A stretch of DNA of 64,000 nucleotides from Siphonodentalium dalli (GCA_032622095.1 CP136063.1:149351379-149415378); one strand, 5' to 3'; positions 1 through 13,600 are shown, counted from the stretch's first letter. Numbers and translations: made by a program. The notes: generated by a model not told the origin, from the sequence alone.

Positions 1-358
1 GTGCTACATCTTATTACAGATTATTGCCATATATAATCAGTGATTATACAGACAGTCTGACAAAATAAAGTTTCAGTGACACTCTATCCGAAGAGGGGAA
101 TAATTTCATCTGTTACAGTCAATGGAGCAATTATGAATCTGGAAAGGTGAAATTTCTAAGTAATACTAGATATCGACATGACGCGATACAATATAACGTA
201 AATGCAATATGGCCGCTGGCGACCATTTTTTCCTATGAAATTAAAAAAATATTTGATAGCTCTCATCTGATAGATCAATATCAAGATAAATATGAAGTTT
301 GGTGATGATCGGATGAGTGAAGTGGACTGTGGTCTGTGCTAAACGGTTTAGTAATGCT

Positions 359-656
359 TAAAAAGATTCTTACCTTAATATTTTTATGTTCACTTTATAA
401 ACTTCACTGAGTCATCTTTGTCATGTATTGAGTTTGATATCTTTTGTTAACAGTTTATAAATCATGTATGTCTCATGTTTGTTATTTTAATTTATGTGTT
501 TATTATCATTAAATAAAGTTGCATTCCTTAAAAAGATGCTTACCTCAATGTTTTTATGTTCACTTTATAAACTCCACTGAGTCATCTTTGTCATGTATTG
601 AATTTGATATCTTTTGTTAACAGTTTATAAATTATGTATGTCTCGTGTTCGTTATT
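359..656. repeat. Direct duplication, two copies about 170 bp apart
   Basis: The segment starting AAAAGATTCTTACC at about 360 is repeated, nearly unchanged, from about 529 (AAAAGATGCTTACC). Both run through TTTTTATGTTCACTTTATAA and on to GTATGTCTC. No coding content. Bases 20-190 just before it hold a diverged copy of the GACACTGTAGCTCAAC lead-in seen at 3545 and 17692. Confidence 0.8.
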
Positions 657-1464
657 ATATTATATACACTTTATAGTGTGTTTTCAGAACGAAAACAAAT
701 TGAATAAAATCAACAAATTTGTAAATTTAAAAACAATTCAAACGTTGTTGTATTCCATGTCCCAGCCCGGACATATACACCAAATTTCAATAATATTCAT
801 TGAGAAACAACGGACCAAACGCTATATAACACCCGTATACATCTTTTATTCCGTATCGGACTCGGGTACATGTTATAGTAGGTACCGAATTGACACACGT
901 CGACTGGGCGAGTTGGCCCTGGGGCGATTAGGCCGATTCCGGTACATTCTAGAATTTACCGTATGTATCCGTTTACGCGTAGTTTACTTTAGAAAGTTCC
1001 GCAATTAATACCGTAAATAGAGCGACCATATTTGACAGAGAATGCCTCTGTTATTGATTATCAAGTTGCTGTACATTAAAAACGACAAATTCACATGCTC
1101 GTTCAAGCGCAGTAGTCTATTTTCCCCATGTTAAAGGACATCCATAAATACTAAATAACGCTAACCTACTGCCGAATGTTTGACACGACAACTGTTAACA
1201 TATTTGGGCTGAATTCATCTGACGCGGTATTATTCCTCAAAATAAACAACAAAACCATCGTTACTTGGAAATGTAGTTTGGGCTAACATTTACATAAATC
1301 CTCCAGATCAATTATCCGACACACACGTCAGATGAAAAAGTCACATGAAGTAACCGGCCAAATTGGCCGAAACAAAGATATCATAACCACAAACAATCCG
1401 CATAGGGGGGGGGGGGGAGGGGCCGGGTCTACATGCAGCTCAAGCTCTATCTGCTATCGTTACT

Positions 1465-1733
1465 TTAATTCATCTGCACCAGCATATATCTCGGACATTC
1501 TTACGTTGTATGTACCAGGCCGTTATAACCTCCGTTCAAAGGAAAAACAGCTTCTGGCTGTTCACATGGGTAAATATAAGAAAATTGAACGTCGTCTGTT
1601 TACACACGCCGCACCAAGTGTCTGGAACTCCATGCCTCTCGACATTCGTCGTTCGCACTCTATCGACATCTTCAAGCAACGACTTAAGACGCACCTGTTC
1701 AATATTTACCCGCACACAACTAGCCGTAGATAG
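1465..1733 (+). pseudogene. 3' remnant of a non-LTR retrotransposon reverse-transcriptase ORF
   Basis: The frame reads SAPAYISDILTLYVPGRYNL then RSKEKQLLAV, a short variable stretch, and HAAPSVWNSMPLDIRRSHSI followed by FKQRLKTHLF before the stop. This is the conserved tail found at the C-terminus of many LINE ORF2 proteins (PxYLxxLL...Y.P.R.LRS...AAPxxWNSLPxxIRxxxSxxxFKxxLKTHLF). The endonuclease and polymerase parts are missing, so this is a 5'-truncated dead copy. Which LINE clade it belongs to cannot be told from the tail. The frame upstream of about 1465 (with a poly-G run at 1407-1418) is not LINE-like. Confidence 0.8.
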
Positions 1734-1734
1734 C

Positions 1735-2540
1735 AACATTGCATCATTCTCCGTATCCACTGATAGTAAATACTCTAATGTCTGTACATGTATATAACCT
1801 GCACATAGATCTGTCCCAAGCGATTCGAGCTACACCAGGGATACAAATGCTATATATTATTATTATTATATTATGTGGATTTGGGACACTATTTGGCTGA
1901 TTTGGGTCGTCCGTTCTATGGACTGGTACACTCACCGATTAAATTGGTATATTATTAATGAGGTGGTTGAGACACCCGTTGCATGGTTTGGGACACCGTT
2001 AAGTTGTTTTGGACACTCATTGGATGTATTTTGACTAGTTTGGTTGCTTTGGTCACTCATCAAATTATATTTGATATGAGAAGATTTAGTTACAAACGGA
2101 GGACAAAATTTTTATTTTCTTTTGCATTTTCGCCGCCATTTTGGGACACTGCAGGGACAAATTCTCGACATAATAGCTCATTATTATCGGATTAGGATCC
2201 GACATGATTTACTATGGTGCTATCCATTACATAAAAAATTCATCTAAAAGAAACAATCTGGTGAACTTTCAGTAGTCATTATGTCCATATTTTGGGAATT
2301 GATGGCCTCATTTGTGCTAAAATAGGCACTTGTGGTTCATATCTGACATCTAATGAGTATTCAGTTCACTGGTGTGTTCGATATGCGGTTATTCTTGGCA
2401 TTAAAATAACAATTTATTTTTATTCGAAATCTATTTCGAATTTGAGGGACACTGAAGTTCCCAAATTCCAAATCCTCGTGATATGGCTCACAATAATCAG
2501 ACATCAATTTAATATGGTATAGGTTGGCACAAATGGCCAT
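1735..2540. other. No gene seen; LINE 3' flank and simple repeats
   Basis: Contains a TTA/ATT microsatellite at about 1852-1872 and AT-rich sequence with repeated GGGACAC-type phrases (about 1880-2155). Only short unsupported frames. Confidence 0.5.
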
Positions 2541-2544
2541 TTAA

Positions 2545-2770
2545 AGGTACTCAATCCGTAAAGAGGGTCCCCATCTCAACAGATTCCAACAACAACAATC
2601 CGATCAGAGGGTCCTATATTACTATTTCTTTGGCTTTGGGGGTAAAAAATATTTGATTCGAGTCGAGGAACCCATCAAACAAAGCTCAGAGTTATTAGAT
2701 ATTGATTTTTGAAATGTGTTATTAACTCGAGATGAGTTTTATCGGATTGAGTACCTTTAAACCAAATTTC
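2545..2770. repeat. Dispersed repeat, 'GGTACTCAATCCG' family
   Basis: Begins AAGGTACTCAATCCG and contains CAACAACAACAATCCGATCA and GGGTCCTATATTACTATTTC. The same phrases recur at 37795-38215 and more diverged at 23100-23540 and 41623-42080. Noncoding, with the look of a non-autonomous element. Confidence 0.75.
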
Positions 2771-3182
2771 TTATGAATGGAAACGATCTGGTGTAATTTA
2801 GCGAAAATTGTCCAATTTTACAACTTCGTTCGCCATTTTGACCGCCATATTGAATTTTGACAATCAAATTGAACACGAAATGACATAAGTCGGTCATGAC
2901 AACAATAATAATTTGTTTATGTTGCATGTTCCTGCCATCTGTTTAACTTAAATTTAAATGACATTCAAGTGTATATTTCAAAAGGAATGGAAAATTATAC
3001 ATAAAAAATCACAAATAGGACCTTTTTTTCAAAATGATCTGGAGAATTTTCCCCAAAGCGGATTTGAGCAGATTTTGGATATGTTGTTCCCCATATTCTG
3101 CCCGAAAACATGACACCAAAAACAGCTTGTCAACAATTTGTTTAGGTCCACTGCTTCAACGACCAGACTATCGCTCTAACAT

Positions 3183-3505
3183 GACCCTGCCCCCTATGGC
3201 GGACCAAACAAAGGTTATCACCATAGATGTGTTTGATACAAACATCCTGTAATGCAGGTCGATCGTAGAATGGGGTTTTCACCAAATGTGATTAGAAAAC
3301 TATTGTCAAGAAACTGGCTACATGAAAACTGTCAAATTTTAAAGAGGTCTTTGGCATAGCCAGTTTCTTGAAATGTGGCCTTGGTTTCTTGTCTCATTTG
3401 GTGAAACACCCTTCCTTCAAGGGACCTGGTTTATGGTGATGTTTGCCTTAATAAATATATGGCGATAACACTTGTTTTGTCTGCCATAAGGGGCAGGTAA
3501 CCATT
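3183..3505. repeat. Foldback (inverted-repeat) element
   Basis: The left arm from CCTGCCCCCTATGGCGGACC pairs with the right arm ending TCTGCCATAAGGGGCAGG. An inner pair AAGAAACTGGCTA / TAGCCAGTTTCTT and TTTTCACCAAATG / CATTTGGTGAAA continue the stem. The whole would fold as one hairpin of roughly 130-bp arms. Confidence 0.7.
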
Positions 3506-3544
3506 CAAGTAAACGCAGTGTACCAGATATTACTGGGGTTGTTA

Positions 3545-4415
3545 ATGAAAGTGTCAATGACACTGTAGCTCAACTTGGAAAGGGAATAATTTCATGTGTT
3601 ACAGTCAATGGAGTGATTAGGAATGTGTAAAGTTGAAAGCTCTAGTTATGCAAAGAGTAAAATCCATGATGGCTGCTGGCAGCCATGTTATTTTGCCGAA
3701 TGACCACAAAATGACTTGATCCCATGTTAATATCCATGACAAATTTCATGATGATCTGACAAAAGATACGACCTGTAGCCTGTGTCAAAGGATTTAGTCA
3801 TACAAAGAGTAAAATCCAAGATGGCTACCGACGGTCATGTTTTATGGCCGAATGACCCCAAAATGACTCATTCCCATCTACATGTCAATATTAACTTCCA
3901 CGACAAATTTCATGATCAGATGAACACTCGGCTGTAGTCTGTGCTAATGGATTGAATTTTGAAATCCAAGATGGCCACTGGTGGCCATGTTTTTTTGCCC
4001 AAAATGACTTGTTCCCATCTACATGTCAATGTCAATAGCCATGACAAATTTCATAAAGATCCGACCAAAGGTACGACCTGTAGCCTGTGCCAAAGGATTT
4101 AGTCATGCAAAGAGTAAAATCCCAGATGACTCATTCCCATCTACATGTACATGTCAATGTCAACGCCCATGACAAATTTCATAATGATCAGACCAAAAAT
4201 ACAACCTGTAGCCCGTGCTAATGGATTGAATTTTGAAATCCAAGATGGCCACTGGCAGCCATGTTTTTTCCTGCCAAATGACCAGACCAAAAATACAACC
4301 TGCAGCCCGTGCTAAAGGAAATTGATGATGAATCACGCACACATGCACGCACACACACACGGACGACGGATACCAAGCCACGGCAATAGCTCAAACTTCA
4401 CAAAGTAAAGTCGAG
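3545..4415. repeat. CCAAGATGGC repeat array with CA-rich and GAGCTAAAA tail
   Basis: Imperfect tandem units contain AAATCCAAGATGGC, GGCCATGTTTTTT, CATCTACATGTCAATG and ACAAATTTCATGATGATC. The array ends with an ACACGCACACAC run, GGACGACGGATACCAAGCCA and GTCGAGCTAAAAATC. The same organisation recurs at 17692-19530, and one unit is at 40735-40860. Noncoding. Confidence 0.8.
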
Positions 4416-5770
4416 CTAAAAATCAAGCTCCTAAATTCCCGCTGATTGATAACTCTTCAAGGTCAAGAAATTCCCACTCGGTTATAAGGCTGATAACACA
4501 AAACAATCACTGATCACCCAGTCAACCCATCAACACGCAATTATGTTGAGCGTCAAAGTTGAAAGTGTGATTTTTGTAAATGGCAAATTTTCAATCAAGC
4601 AACTATCAGAAGAAGGTTCGACAATAGTCATGATAATTGACTTCCACAATTTATAATGTACTGAATTTACCATGTTCTCAAATTTGTTTAATTTTTTTTT
4701 TTTTGGGGTGTTTATAAGCACAAGGCAGACCGACGAGTGCAGAAGGATACAGATTGATAGGATACAGATTGATTGGAGGGGAAATTTTCAAATAATAAGT
4801 TTAACAAATGGCCATGAGCCTCAAAAATAATAGCTACAAGTAAATTGCAGGTAATAGTGTAGTCAGATTACCTAAGTAAGAGCACACGAATAGTTCTGTA
4901 CCAGAATCAATCGAGTCGAAGACGAGATTTATTCTGGTAAAGAACTATTTATATGCTCTGACCGACTTAGAACACAATTGACCCCACATAATGCAATTAA
5001 CTGGAAATACACTGTTGAGCGTTTGTTGACCACGAACGAAATCCGTGCGCTCGCCGAGATTCAACACAATAGCCCGTTATCCACGCCTAAAAATCTGATT
5101 AACTATGCAATGATCGCCATTGAATGTTAATAAATATGTCCGAAACAACACGGACTGGTCCCATGCACATGATTAACGGGTGACCCGTTTTCACGAACCA
5201 AGTCATTCGCGGATGTGTTTGAAAAGTAAAATGTGGCAGTCGCATGATTGTGTCTTACTATTAAATTATATACATTGTATAAGTGGATCATGAATTCTGA
5301 AGAAGTCTGTCTGCCAGAATGATAAGGAATTTGGACATGTAACAAACAACCAACTTACTTTTTGCCAAAGGTAATGCTGCACATCATTATTATGTGACAA
5401 ACGTGTCGCCTTTACAAGAAAACTGTTTCGAAATTACTACTAATAGTCCATTGGTTCCTCCAGATTCTCCAGATACAAGTTATGTTGTTAGTTATATCGG
5501 ATATGTGGAGCGCTATATAGTGAAGTTGTGATTCTGTTGGATTATTGGATATATCACTATTTAGTGGTTCTAAATGTAAATGTTAATTCATTTAGTTTCA
5601 TCGTTGGATTAGTGGTCCTGAGTACCTGTGAATATTTTCGGAACTGGATTAGTTTTGTGGAATAATTATAATAAATGTAATTATTCTACTAGTTAATAAA
5701 TAATTCAACCAATGCATGTGTTATACTATTGCCACCGCCTTCCGTTCGCCCTGTTGATGTATGTATATTG
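4416..5770. other. No gene seen
   Basis: AT-rich DNA without a supported exon. A partial copy of the TAACCCTTTCTATAC MITE interior (AAATAATAAGTTTAACAAATG) lies near 4788-4810. Small frames here lack homology or splice context. Confidence 0.4.
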
Positions 5771-5774
5771 TATT

Positions 5775-6175
5775 TTTGGTAAATCACACCATTCCCAAAG
5801 CTGGCAAACTAATATTTCAGTGATGTCCCATTGTTCGACAACGCCACTCATAACAAACAAATCGCGCGATCGTTTCAATGTAGCTTCAATTATTATACCA
5901 GAGGACATGCACCCCCCCACCCGCACTCCCCTTATACACCGTCCCTATATATGTGCTTAGTATACTATAAAGGAACGTTAATAGTAACGGCATATAATGG
6001 CAGTGTGTTTTGGGGAAGCAGAGCGCTGTTCATGCCAATGTGGCCTCTGGTAATTTAAGCTTCTTTGAAGTGCCCGTGCAATTTGTCTGTTGTGAGTTGC
6101 GTGTGCCTAACAATGGGATAATCATTGAACTATTCCTTCGCCAGCCTTGGGAATTGGTGTGATTTACCAAAATTC
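5775..6175. repeat. Foldback element
   Basis: Left arm TTTTGGTAAATCACACCATT at 5775 is matched by the inverted right arm AATTGGTGTGATTTACCAAAA ending near 6172. The pairing continues through CCCAAAGCTGGC / GCCAGCCTTGGG and CCCATTGT / ACAATGGG. A fragment recurs at about 6590-6655. Confidence 0.7.
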
Positions 6176-6417
6176 AGGGAACGATTGCAACAATGGGATT
6201 GTGCTCTAATGTATATTATCTAATAATCAATCATTTGTATAGCGCATTCCACAGTAAATTATTTTCAATTCACTTTACATGATTATTACCCGGTCATAGG
6301 GCATTGATGTTCCATCCTTGCTTTATTAGCAATCAATTCAAGCAGCTGATGAGCAAATGAGGACTAGCATACTGACAGTATCCATTGACTCCTCACCATG
6401 TACTGCTCACACATCCA

Positions 6418-6592
6418 CGACTGGAGCTTCCTGACTGAAATTTTGCAATAACACTGTGCCATGCATTCTCTTATATATGCGAGTCTCCCACAGGGAGCCA
6501 AGTATATATAAGAGAATACATTGGCCTAACAATATTTACCTTGACATTGTAAGCCAGTGCATTCTCTTATATACGCAAGGCTCCCTAGGGAA
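6418..6592. repeat. Hairpin MITE, 'CATTCTCTTATATATGCGAG' family, copy 1
   Basis: Alternating sense and antisense copies of GCATTCTCTTATATATGCGA around CTCCC/GGGAG cores make nested stems. Other copies are at 7660-7918, 8081-8331, 36607-36752 and 52678-52934. Confidence 0.8.
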
Positions 6593-6727
6593 TTTGTGTG
6601 ATTTTCCAAAAATCAGGGAATGATTCATTGCAAAATGGGATTGTGCTGTAATATATATGGATATATATTATACCATAATTTTATTTCCTATTATCGTGAT
6701 GCTCTACATACTCTCTGCCCTATAAGA

Positions 6728-7085
6728 CCAAGCCTGAGTTTAATGTGCCTGTCATTTGCAGAATGAGGTCCCCAGAGGGTGAATTTAGTAACACTATCCC
6801 GCATAGCGGGCTGGCATCACTAAATTTACCCTCCGGGGACCTCATTCTGCTTAGGCTTCATCTTCTCCGGAAAGTTTCTTTACTATCAAATTTCTATAGA
6901 ATCTTCTTCACATAGATTATATTTATTTTTTAGTTTAGTTTTTCTTTATCCCCAAATTGGCAGATGACACTGGATGACACACTACATAAGAGAATACATT
7001 CTTCACCACTTGGAAACTTCAATCTGAGTCTATGTCTCCCATAGCAGATGAGGACAAATGACAGGCACACTAAACTCAGGCTTGT
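6728..7085. repeat. Inverted-repeat element containing a GCAGAATGAGG hairpin
   Basis: Outer arms AAGCCTGAGTTTAATGTGCC and the inverted GGCACACTAAACTCAGGCTT enclose an inner perfect-looking hairpin at 6758-6850. The inner arms are GCAGAATGAGGTCCCCAGAG and CTCCGGGGACCTCATTCTGC. The inner hairpin recurs at 54515-54610 and 57975-58067, with half a copy beside the assembly gap. Confidence 0.8.
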
Positions 7086-7181
7086 CCAAGACCCCCTCCC
7101 CACTATACATCCTTGCCTTATGAAATCTGATTCCCACGAGGTATTATTAACAGAGACAAATTGCATCACAGCCATTTAATA
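6921..7181 (-). promoter_or_regulatory. Candidate poly(A) signals of the annexin gene
   Basis: On the minus strand, downstream of the stop at 7503, an ATTAAA occurs near 7176-7181 and an AATAAA near 6921-6926. Both are at plausible 3'-UTR distances, but such hexamers are common in AT-rich DNA and these lie in or near repeat sequence. Confidence 0.25.
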
Positions 7182-7502
7182 TATGCTTCTCTACATAATA
7201 CTCAAAACACTCCAAATTGTGACTACAATTTGCTAAGTTGATAACGATGCAAGATTGGAGGTCAATTTCTTCGGAACATTTAGAGAAAGCATGAAATTTC
7301 ATTTATAAATTCTACATTGAAGTATTTGTAATTAAAATGTGCATGGCCAACCAAGAACTAAGTGCATGTCTATCAAATATGTTCTCGAGACAACTGGATG
7401 CTGCAGCAGGCAATGAAAGGACAAAGTTTAGAGCATCCAGCATATAAATGTATATATTCTAGTAGACAAAATGCTATGATGGAATCAGTTATATGGTTGT
7501 GA

Positions 7503-7640
7503 CTATTCAGACAATGGACAAGGGTGACACAATGCGAGAAGCAGCCTCTTGTAGTCACCACCGCAGTCGCCATCGATAGCCTCTTCCAGAGATTTGTCAT
7601 ACAGAGCTTGGTATTCTTCCTTGATTTCTTCAAGATCGTT
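7503..7640 (-). CDS. Annexin exon 9 (C-terminus and stop)
   Basis: Forty-five codons and a [23 protein letters not shown] then [18 protein letters not shown] and a short tail ending PLSE. This is the standard annexin end (DLxxIKxxYxxxYxKSLxxxIxxDxxGDYKxLLLAL). YDKSL replaces the usual YGKSL, and DCGG replaces DTSG. Acceptor TTTTTATTGCAG. Confidence 0.95.
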   Translation of the reverse strand, partial: NDLEEIKEEYQALYDKSLEEAIDGDCGGDYKRLLLALCHPCPLSE

Positions 7641-10600
7641 CTGCAATAAAAACACTATTGTTAACCCTTCCATGACTGGAGCTTCCTGAAATTTTTTGAA
7701 AACCCTGTGCCAATTCTCTAATATATGTGAGTCTGCCATAGAGAGCCTTGCATATATAAGAGGATACATTGGCCAACCAATATTAACCTTGACCTTGTAA
7801 GCCAGTGCATTCTCTTATTTTTCGAGGCTCCCTATGAGAGACTCGCATATATAAGAGAATGCTCTGGCACAGGATCTTTAATGCTGCACCAGTAGGGCTC
7901 CCATCATGAAATGGTTAAAGATGTAGTCAGGTTTCAGGCTTATTTACGTAAAACTCTATTTAACTTTTTATCTAGAGTTTGGAACATGAAGTGCCACTAG
8001 AAAGACGTCATTTTGTTTGATCTTGAATATTCTGTGTATTCATACCAAAGAGTCTTAAGACACCAACAATTATGCTGTTAACCCTTCCACGGCTGGAGCT
8101 TCCTGAAATTGTGTGAAAACCCTGTGCCAATGCATTATCTGATATATGCGAGCCTCACATATACAAGAGAATACATTGGCCTAACAATATTTACCTCGAC
8201 CTTGTAAGCCAGCACATTCTCTTATACATGTATATGCAAGGCTCCCTATGGGCGACTCGCATATATATGAGAATGCACTGGTACAGGATCTTTAATGATG
8301 CACGAGCGCAGCTCAGGTCATGAAAGGGTTAATTTTTCAATAAAAAAATTATGGTCTTTGGTATTTTATAGGTCTAGTTTATATGTCAAATTTGGTCGTC
8401 AGCATTTTTTATGTACATGTAGAAGAAAGCAGAAACATTCTTTATGTTTTTGCTGTAGCCAGAGGTCTGCAATATTTGGCCATAAATTCACAAAAGACTT
8501 GCATACACACTACATATGCATCGAAAAAAGTTATTTTATTATTATTCCTCAAAAACACAGAAGAAACATTTTATGTTACACATATTTCACTTTAGTGTTT
8601 TAAAAGATTGGTTCTCAATAAAAAAAAAATACACACGTCACAGCTGCACATTGTAATGTTCTAAGATTAGTAACATTTTCTGACCAAGTTTGTGGAGAAA
8701 ACTTAGAACAATATTATTATGGCAGAAGCTCCTGTCGACTGTAGTCTCTCTCGCTCAAATTTATTATTTTATACCTCTCAATCTCCACAGAAAGTTCAAG
8801 GGAGACATACACCATCATTAACCCTTTCTATATTAAATGGATTCTCACACTTAGTTATAAAAGTATGCACCAGAATGGTCTATAATTGATATGGGTTTTC
8901 ATGAAAAATAAGCAGACAAATGTTACAGATAATAAAAGAGCAGAAGGAGTCCTAATTAATGGAGGGAAATGTTCAGATAATAAGTTAAACAAACAACCTA
9001 TCGTTTGTTGAACTTATTTTCTAAATATTTCCTACAGGAACTACTCATCAATGAATATTTATTATAGAAAGTTTTAAATCAACCATCATGCACCTCAATC
9101 AGAATCATTTACCTCAGATCGTGACACAATTATTCTGATCAAATCGGCATCCTCTGTTCCAAAGCAGGCAATGGCTTTGTTCAATCTCTTGGCGAAAAAT
9201 TGTGGCAAATTCCGTACAATTGAGACTGAAATATAAAAGATTGAAGGATAAAGATAATTGCCGAGTTTACTTTACAAACCATCTAGCAATTCTTGGACAT
9301 ACAAAGATTGTTTAAGTTCATAATATTTTTATTTTCCACATGTAACTTACATTCCCAACAGTATTTTAATCATAACACTGTCAAATCACAAAATATTGTA
9401 ATAACAATTGGTTGTCGCTTATAATTAGCATTTATGGTTATATGCCGATAAGCTTAATTGGTGTCCGTCTCTCTTCCAGAAAGCACAGGTGCTTGAACTT
9501 ATGGCAAGCCGTTTTCACATTTTCGATTTATTTTCATCTATTTGCACTTAAGTCCAATTCCTCGCCGAATTCACAATTATGTGGTATTGGCACTTAAGTA
9601 CAATTCATTTGCACTTAAATGCAATTCAACTGTATAAGATTAGCCAATTAAAATATGAAAATAAAGTTTTAAATAAAATTGATACATCATTGAGAAGATG
9701 TATTTGGCAGTTATTATAAGCAAATATTATGGTGGCTGTTTCCAAGACATTTTCTTCATATAGGTCTGAGCAATGGTCTTTTGTCTGTAACCACATAGAT
9801 GTCTTTCATTTCAGTCTGGTAAAATTTCATGACTATTATTTAATCATTCTGGCACACATCCAAAGAAATCAACCAACAACGTGAGGTCAACATATCAAAA
9901 CAGGACTTCATACTGATCATGTCCTGGTATTTATTTACATCGGCTGAACAAGTCAAAATCCAACTAATTATAAGCGGACCTCTGGGCCCTACTATATAGA
10001 AGAAAATATGCAACAATCAATTTGAGTTGTGGCTGCAGTATATGTACTATAACAGTTGTGACTCGGGGCTCAAAATGTACACCTGTCAGTGACAGAGCAC
10101 TGTATCCTGGCAACGATTAGATTATTGTGCTACCTGCTGCATGTCATAAGTAAACTCGGTCTGCAGGCAGGATTCAATTTGGAAGTAGAATAATATATAC
10201 TTATGTCAGTTTGAGGCATCTGTTCTAAGTCTAAGTTTGGTATTTACAGATCAAGTTGTTGGAATTTATCTCAAGTGTTGCCCACTAGCATCCGTAAACT
10301 TCACTGAACTTTTTAAATTTCAAAATTCACAATAATGTTACTGTATATGACCATTTGTTTAACTTATTTGATACAAGTCTGTATATGACATATATCACTG
10401 AATAGTGTCTATATTGGTCAGTCAAACTATTCATTCATTCAACTTGTTATCTGAACATTTCCTACTATTTAATATTGATATAGAATTAATCAATCTGATA
10501 TATACACTACTTAACTATTTCTATACTAAACACTCATTGATGAGTAGTTATCCCATAGAAAATGTTCAGATAATAAGTTCAATAAACTGCTGTAGGTCAT

Positions 10601-13600
10601 TGTTGAACTTATTATCTGAAAACTTCCCTCAATAAATAAGACTCTTCTGCACTTTTATTATCTCTGTCATCAGCTTATATTATCAGTATATCCCTCCAAA
10701 TCAATAATAGACCATTCCAATGTAAACTTTATTAACTTGGTAGAAGAATCCATTTAGTATAGAAAGGGTTAAACATGTTATAATATTTTGATCCACATAT
10801 GAATCACTGTTAACAGTAGTACTGAATAATAGTACTGAATAATAGTACCTATGGCAAGATATCCAGCTTCCACACTGCCTGAGACTTCAGAAGAAATTGA
10901 CTCTTCAATCGTCTTTCCTTCATTGAGTTCCTCAAATTTATCAAAGGTTGCTCGAAGTTGTGCAAAGCTTCGAAGACATAGCACTTTGTTAAGTTCTGCC
11001 TCATCTGTTCCCCAGCAAGCCTCACCAGCCTGGAAATTTAAAGAAAAATAGAGTCAAATGCCAGTCTTGCACTCGGTATATCCAGGAAATTGTATAGAAA
11101 ATGTCAATTAAAGTGCAATTGTCTTATTAGCAACAATTCCCCCAACAGCAAAAACAAAATTTCAATGTAACTCATTTTTATACCAAGTATATGCAGTTTT
11201 ATGCACCAAAAACATACAAAAGATATATCGGTTGTTACACGCATTTAAAGTTTTAATCCCTTCTATACTAAACACTCATTGACGAGTAGTTATCCCATCA
11301 TATGAAATGTTGAGATAATAAGTTCAACATAGGTCATTTGTTGAACTTAATATCTGATCATTTCCCTCAATAGATAGAACTCAGTCTGTACTTTTATTAT
11401 TTGTTGTCTGCTTATCTTACCCGTACATCCCTCCAAATCAATAATAGACTATTCTAATGTAAACTTTTTTTGAACATTGTGGGGAAATCTATCTAGTTTA
11501 GAAAGGGTTAAAAATTAGATATACAGATAGTCAATCAAAATACAGTGAAATGTTCTAAAAAAACACACAGCAACAATTTTATTTCCTGGTGAAATATAAG
11601 ATCCAGGAAACTAGTTTCTCTGGCTCAAAAATTATTATTTTATGCCCCTTTGGTCGCCCCTTGGTCTATACAAAAGTTCAGGGGACTATTTACTAATTTA
11701 ATAGATGTGACGAATTTAATGTATTTAATAGATGTTTATTTACTGAATATAAGTGACGAAGACTGCTTTTTGATATGGGTGGGTGTTGCAGCCAAATTTC
11801 ATTGTGAAAATCCATTTGATAGGCAGATTTTATCCACGCATAATACCGTGAAGACAGATCGAAGGACAATAGGTAATAACGGATTGCTGTCAGATTAATA
11901 TTGATGTACATGTATACATTATTTTTGAAATTATTTGATATTCATTTATTTATCCATCTGACATTGACTGGGAAAACTTATTACAGGATTGGGTTCTCCT
12001 GTGTCGTTTTGAAACAATATTCATTAATTTTTAGATTAAAGGGGTACTGCACACCAAATCCAGTCATTTATGGGACCAACTCCTTTTATACTCGGCAAAA
12101 TACACTCGCGTGGTCTATGAACGATGCTAACAACGTGGTAATTATAATATAATGACTCCATGTTGTTTGCATCATTTATAGAGCACATGAGTGTATTTTG
12201 CATTAATCCATAGCTCAAATTCATTCATTTGTTGCGTATATTCTGTTGAGTATAACAGAAGATGGTCCCATCAACGGACAGATTTAGTGTACAGTACCCC
12301 TCTAAGATATTGAGTTTCAATTGTTCTTACATGAATAGTTTACTAAATAATATCAGTACCCCAAACAGAATTATAAATTTAAATGACGTTTATGATCTCC
12401 CCCTAAGATGGAACCATGCATGTACAAAGTGAGCAACTGCATCCCATCCTAAAAATCCCAGGCTCTTCCAAAACTGATAAGAGGCTCTTTCGAATTTTGG
12501 CGGGTTGAATGGTATTATTTTGCATTACAGAAGACATGCAATCTGATTATTGAACACCATCAACTTTTATTTTTGCTTCCACAGATATGAGTATGTACAT
12601 GTATGATGAGTGAGCCTTGTAAATTAATATGGATAGCCATCATTTATTTTCAAACAGAAGAACCAGAGGACAGGATGCATTTCCGCACCATGTACATGCC
12701 TTATGTATCAAACGAATATATTCTTGCCTAAAAACATTTATTGAATATAAATGATCAAGTTGGCAACATACAGTACACTACATTATTATACATTGAATGC
12801 AGAATATCTACATTTATGCATATGCTGTTTTCATTCAATTAATATTTTTGGGGAAAGAATGGGGCTCTCAGTTGCTGGTACAAACTTCTATATATGGTAA
12901 TATGAACTTAAAACTGTAATTTGCTAAATGAAATTACAATTTTAATTTGCACTATTACGTAACACTGAAATGATGTTCTTTGAATCATTTCTGGATTAAG
13001 ACTCCACAGATTAGCTCCTGAGTTAGGGGCTATCGTTGGACGAATTACCTTCGAGCATGTATATTTAATAAATCAATGCAAGAAGACGTTGTTAGCTTCG
13101 AGCATTTACATTCAAGCCCTGCTTTGCATTGAAGACGCAGTTAACTTGAAGCATTACATTTAATAATTCAATTGCAAGAAGACGCCGTTAACTTCAAGCG
13201 TTGCATTTAATAATTCAATTGCAAGAAGATGCTGTTAGCTTCAAGCATGTGCATTTAATAATTCAATTGCCAGAAGACGCTGTTAACTTCAAGCATTAAG
13301 TTTAATAATTCAATTGCAAGAAGACGATGTTAGCTTCGAGCATGTACATTTGATAAATCAATTGCGAGAAGATGCTGTTAGCTTCAAGCATTTACATTTA
13401 AGCCATGCATTGCAAGAAGACGCTGTTAACTTCAAGCTTTTACCTTTGATAATTCACATGCAAGAAGACGCTGTTAGCTTAAAGCATTACATTACTATGT
13501 CTATTGCAAGAAGACGATGTTAGCTTCAAGCATGTACATTTAATAATTCAATGCAAGAAGACGCTGTTAGCTTCAGGCATTACATTTAATAATTCAATTG

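Noticed and set aside
13314-13523. Open frame with 16-residue repeats
   Set aside because: Falls inside an intronic minisatellite whose other units break the frame.
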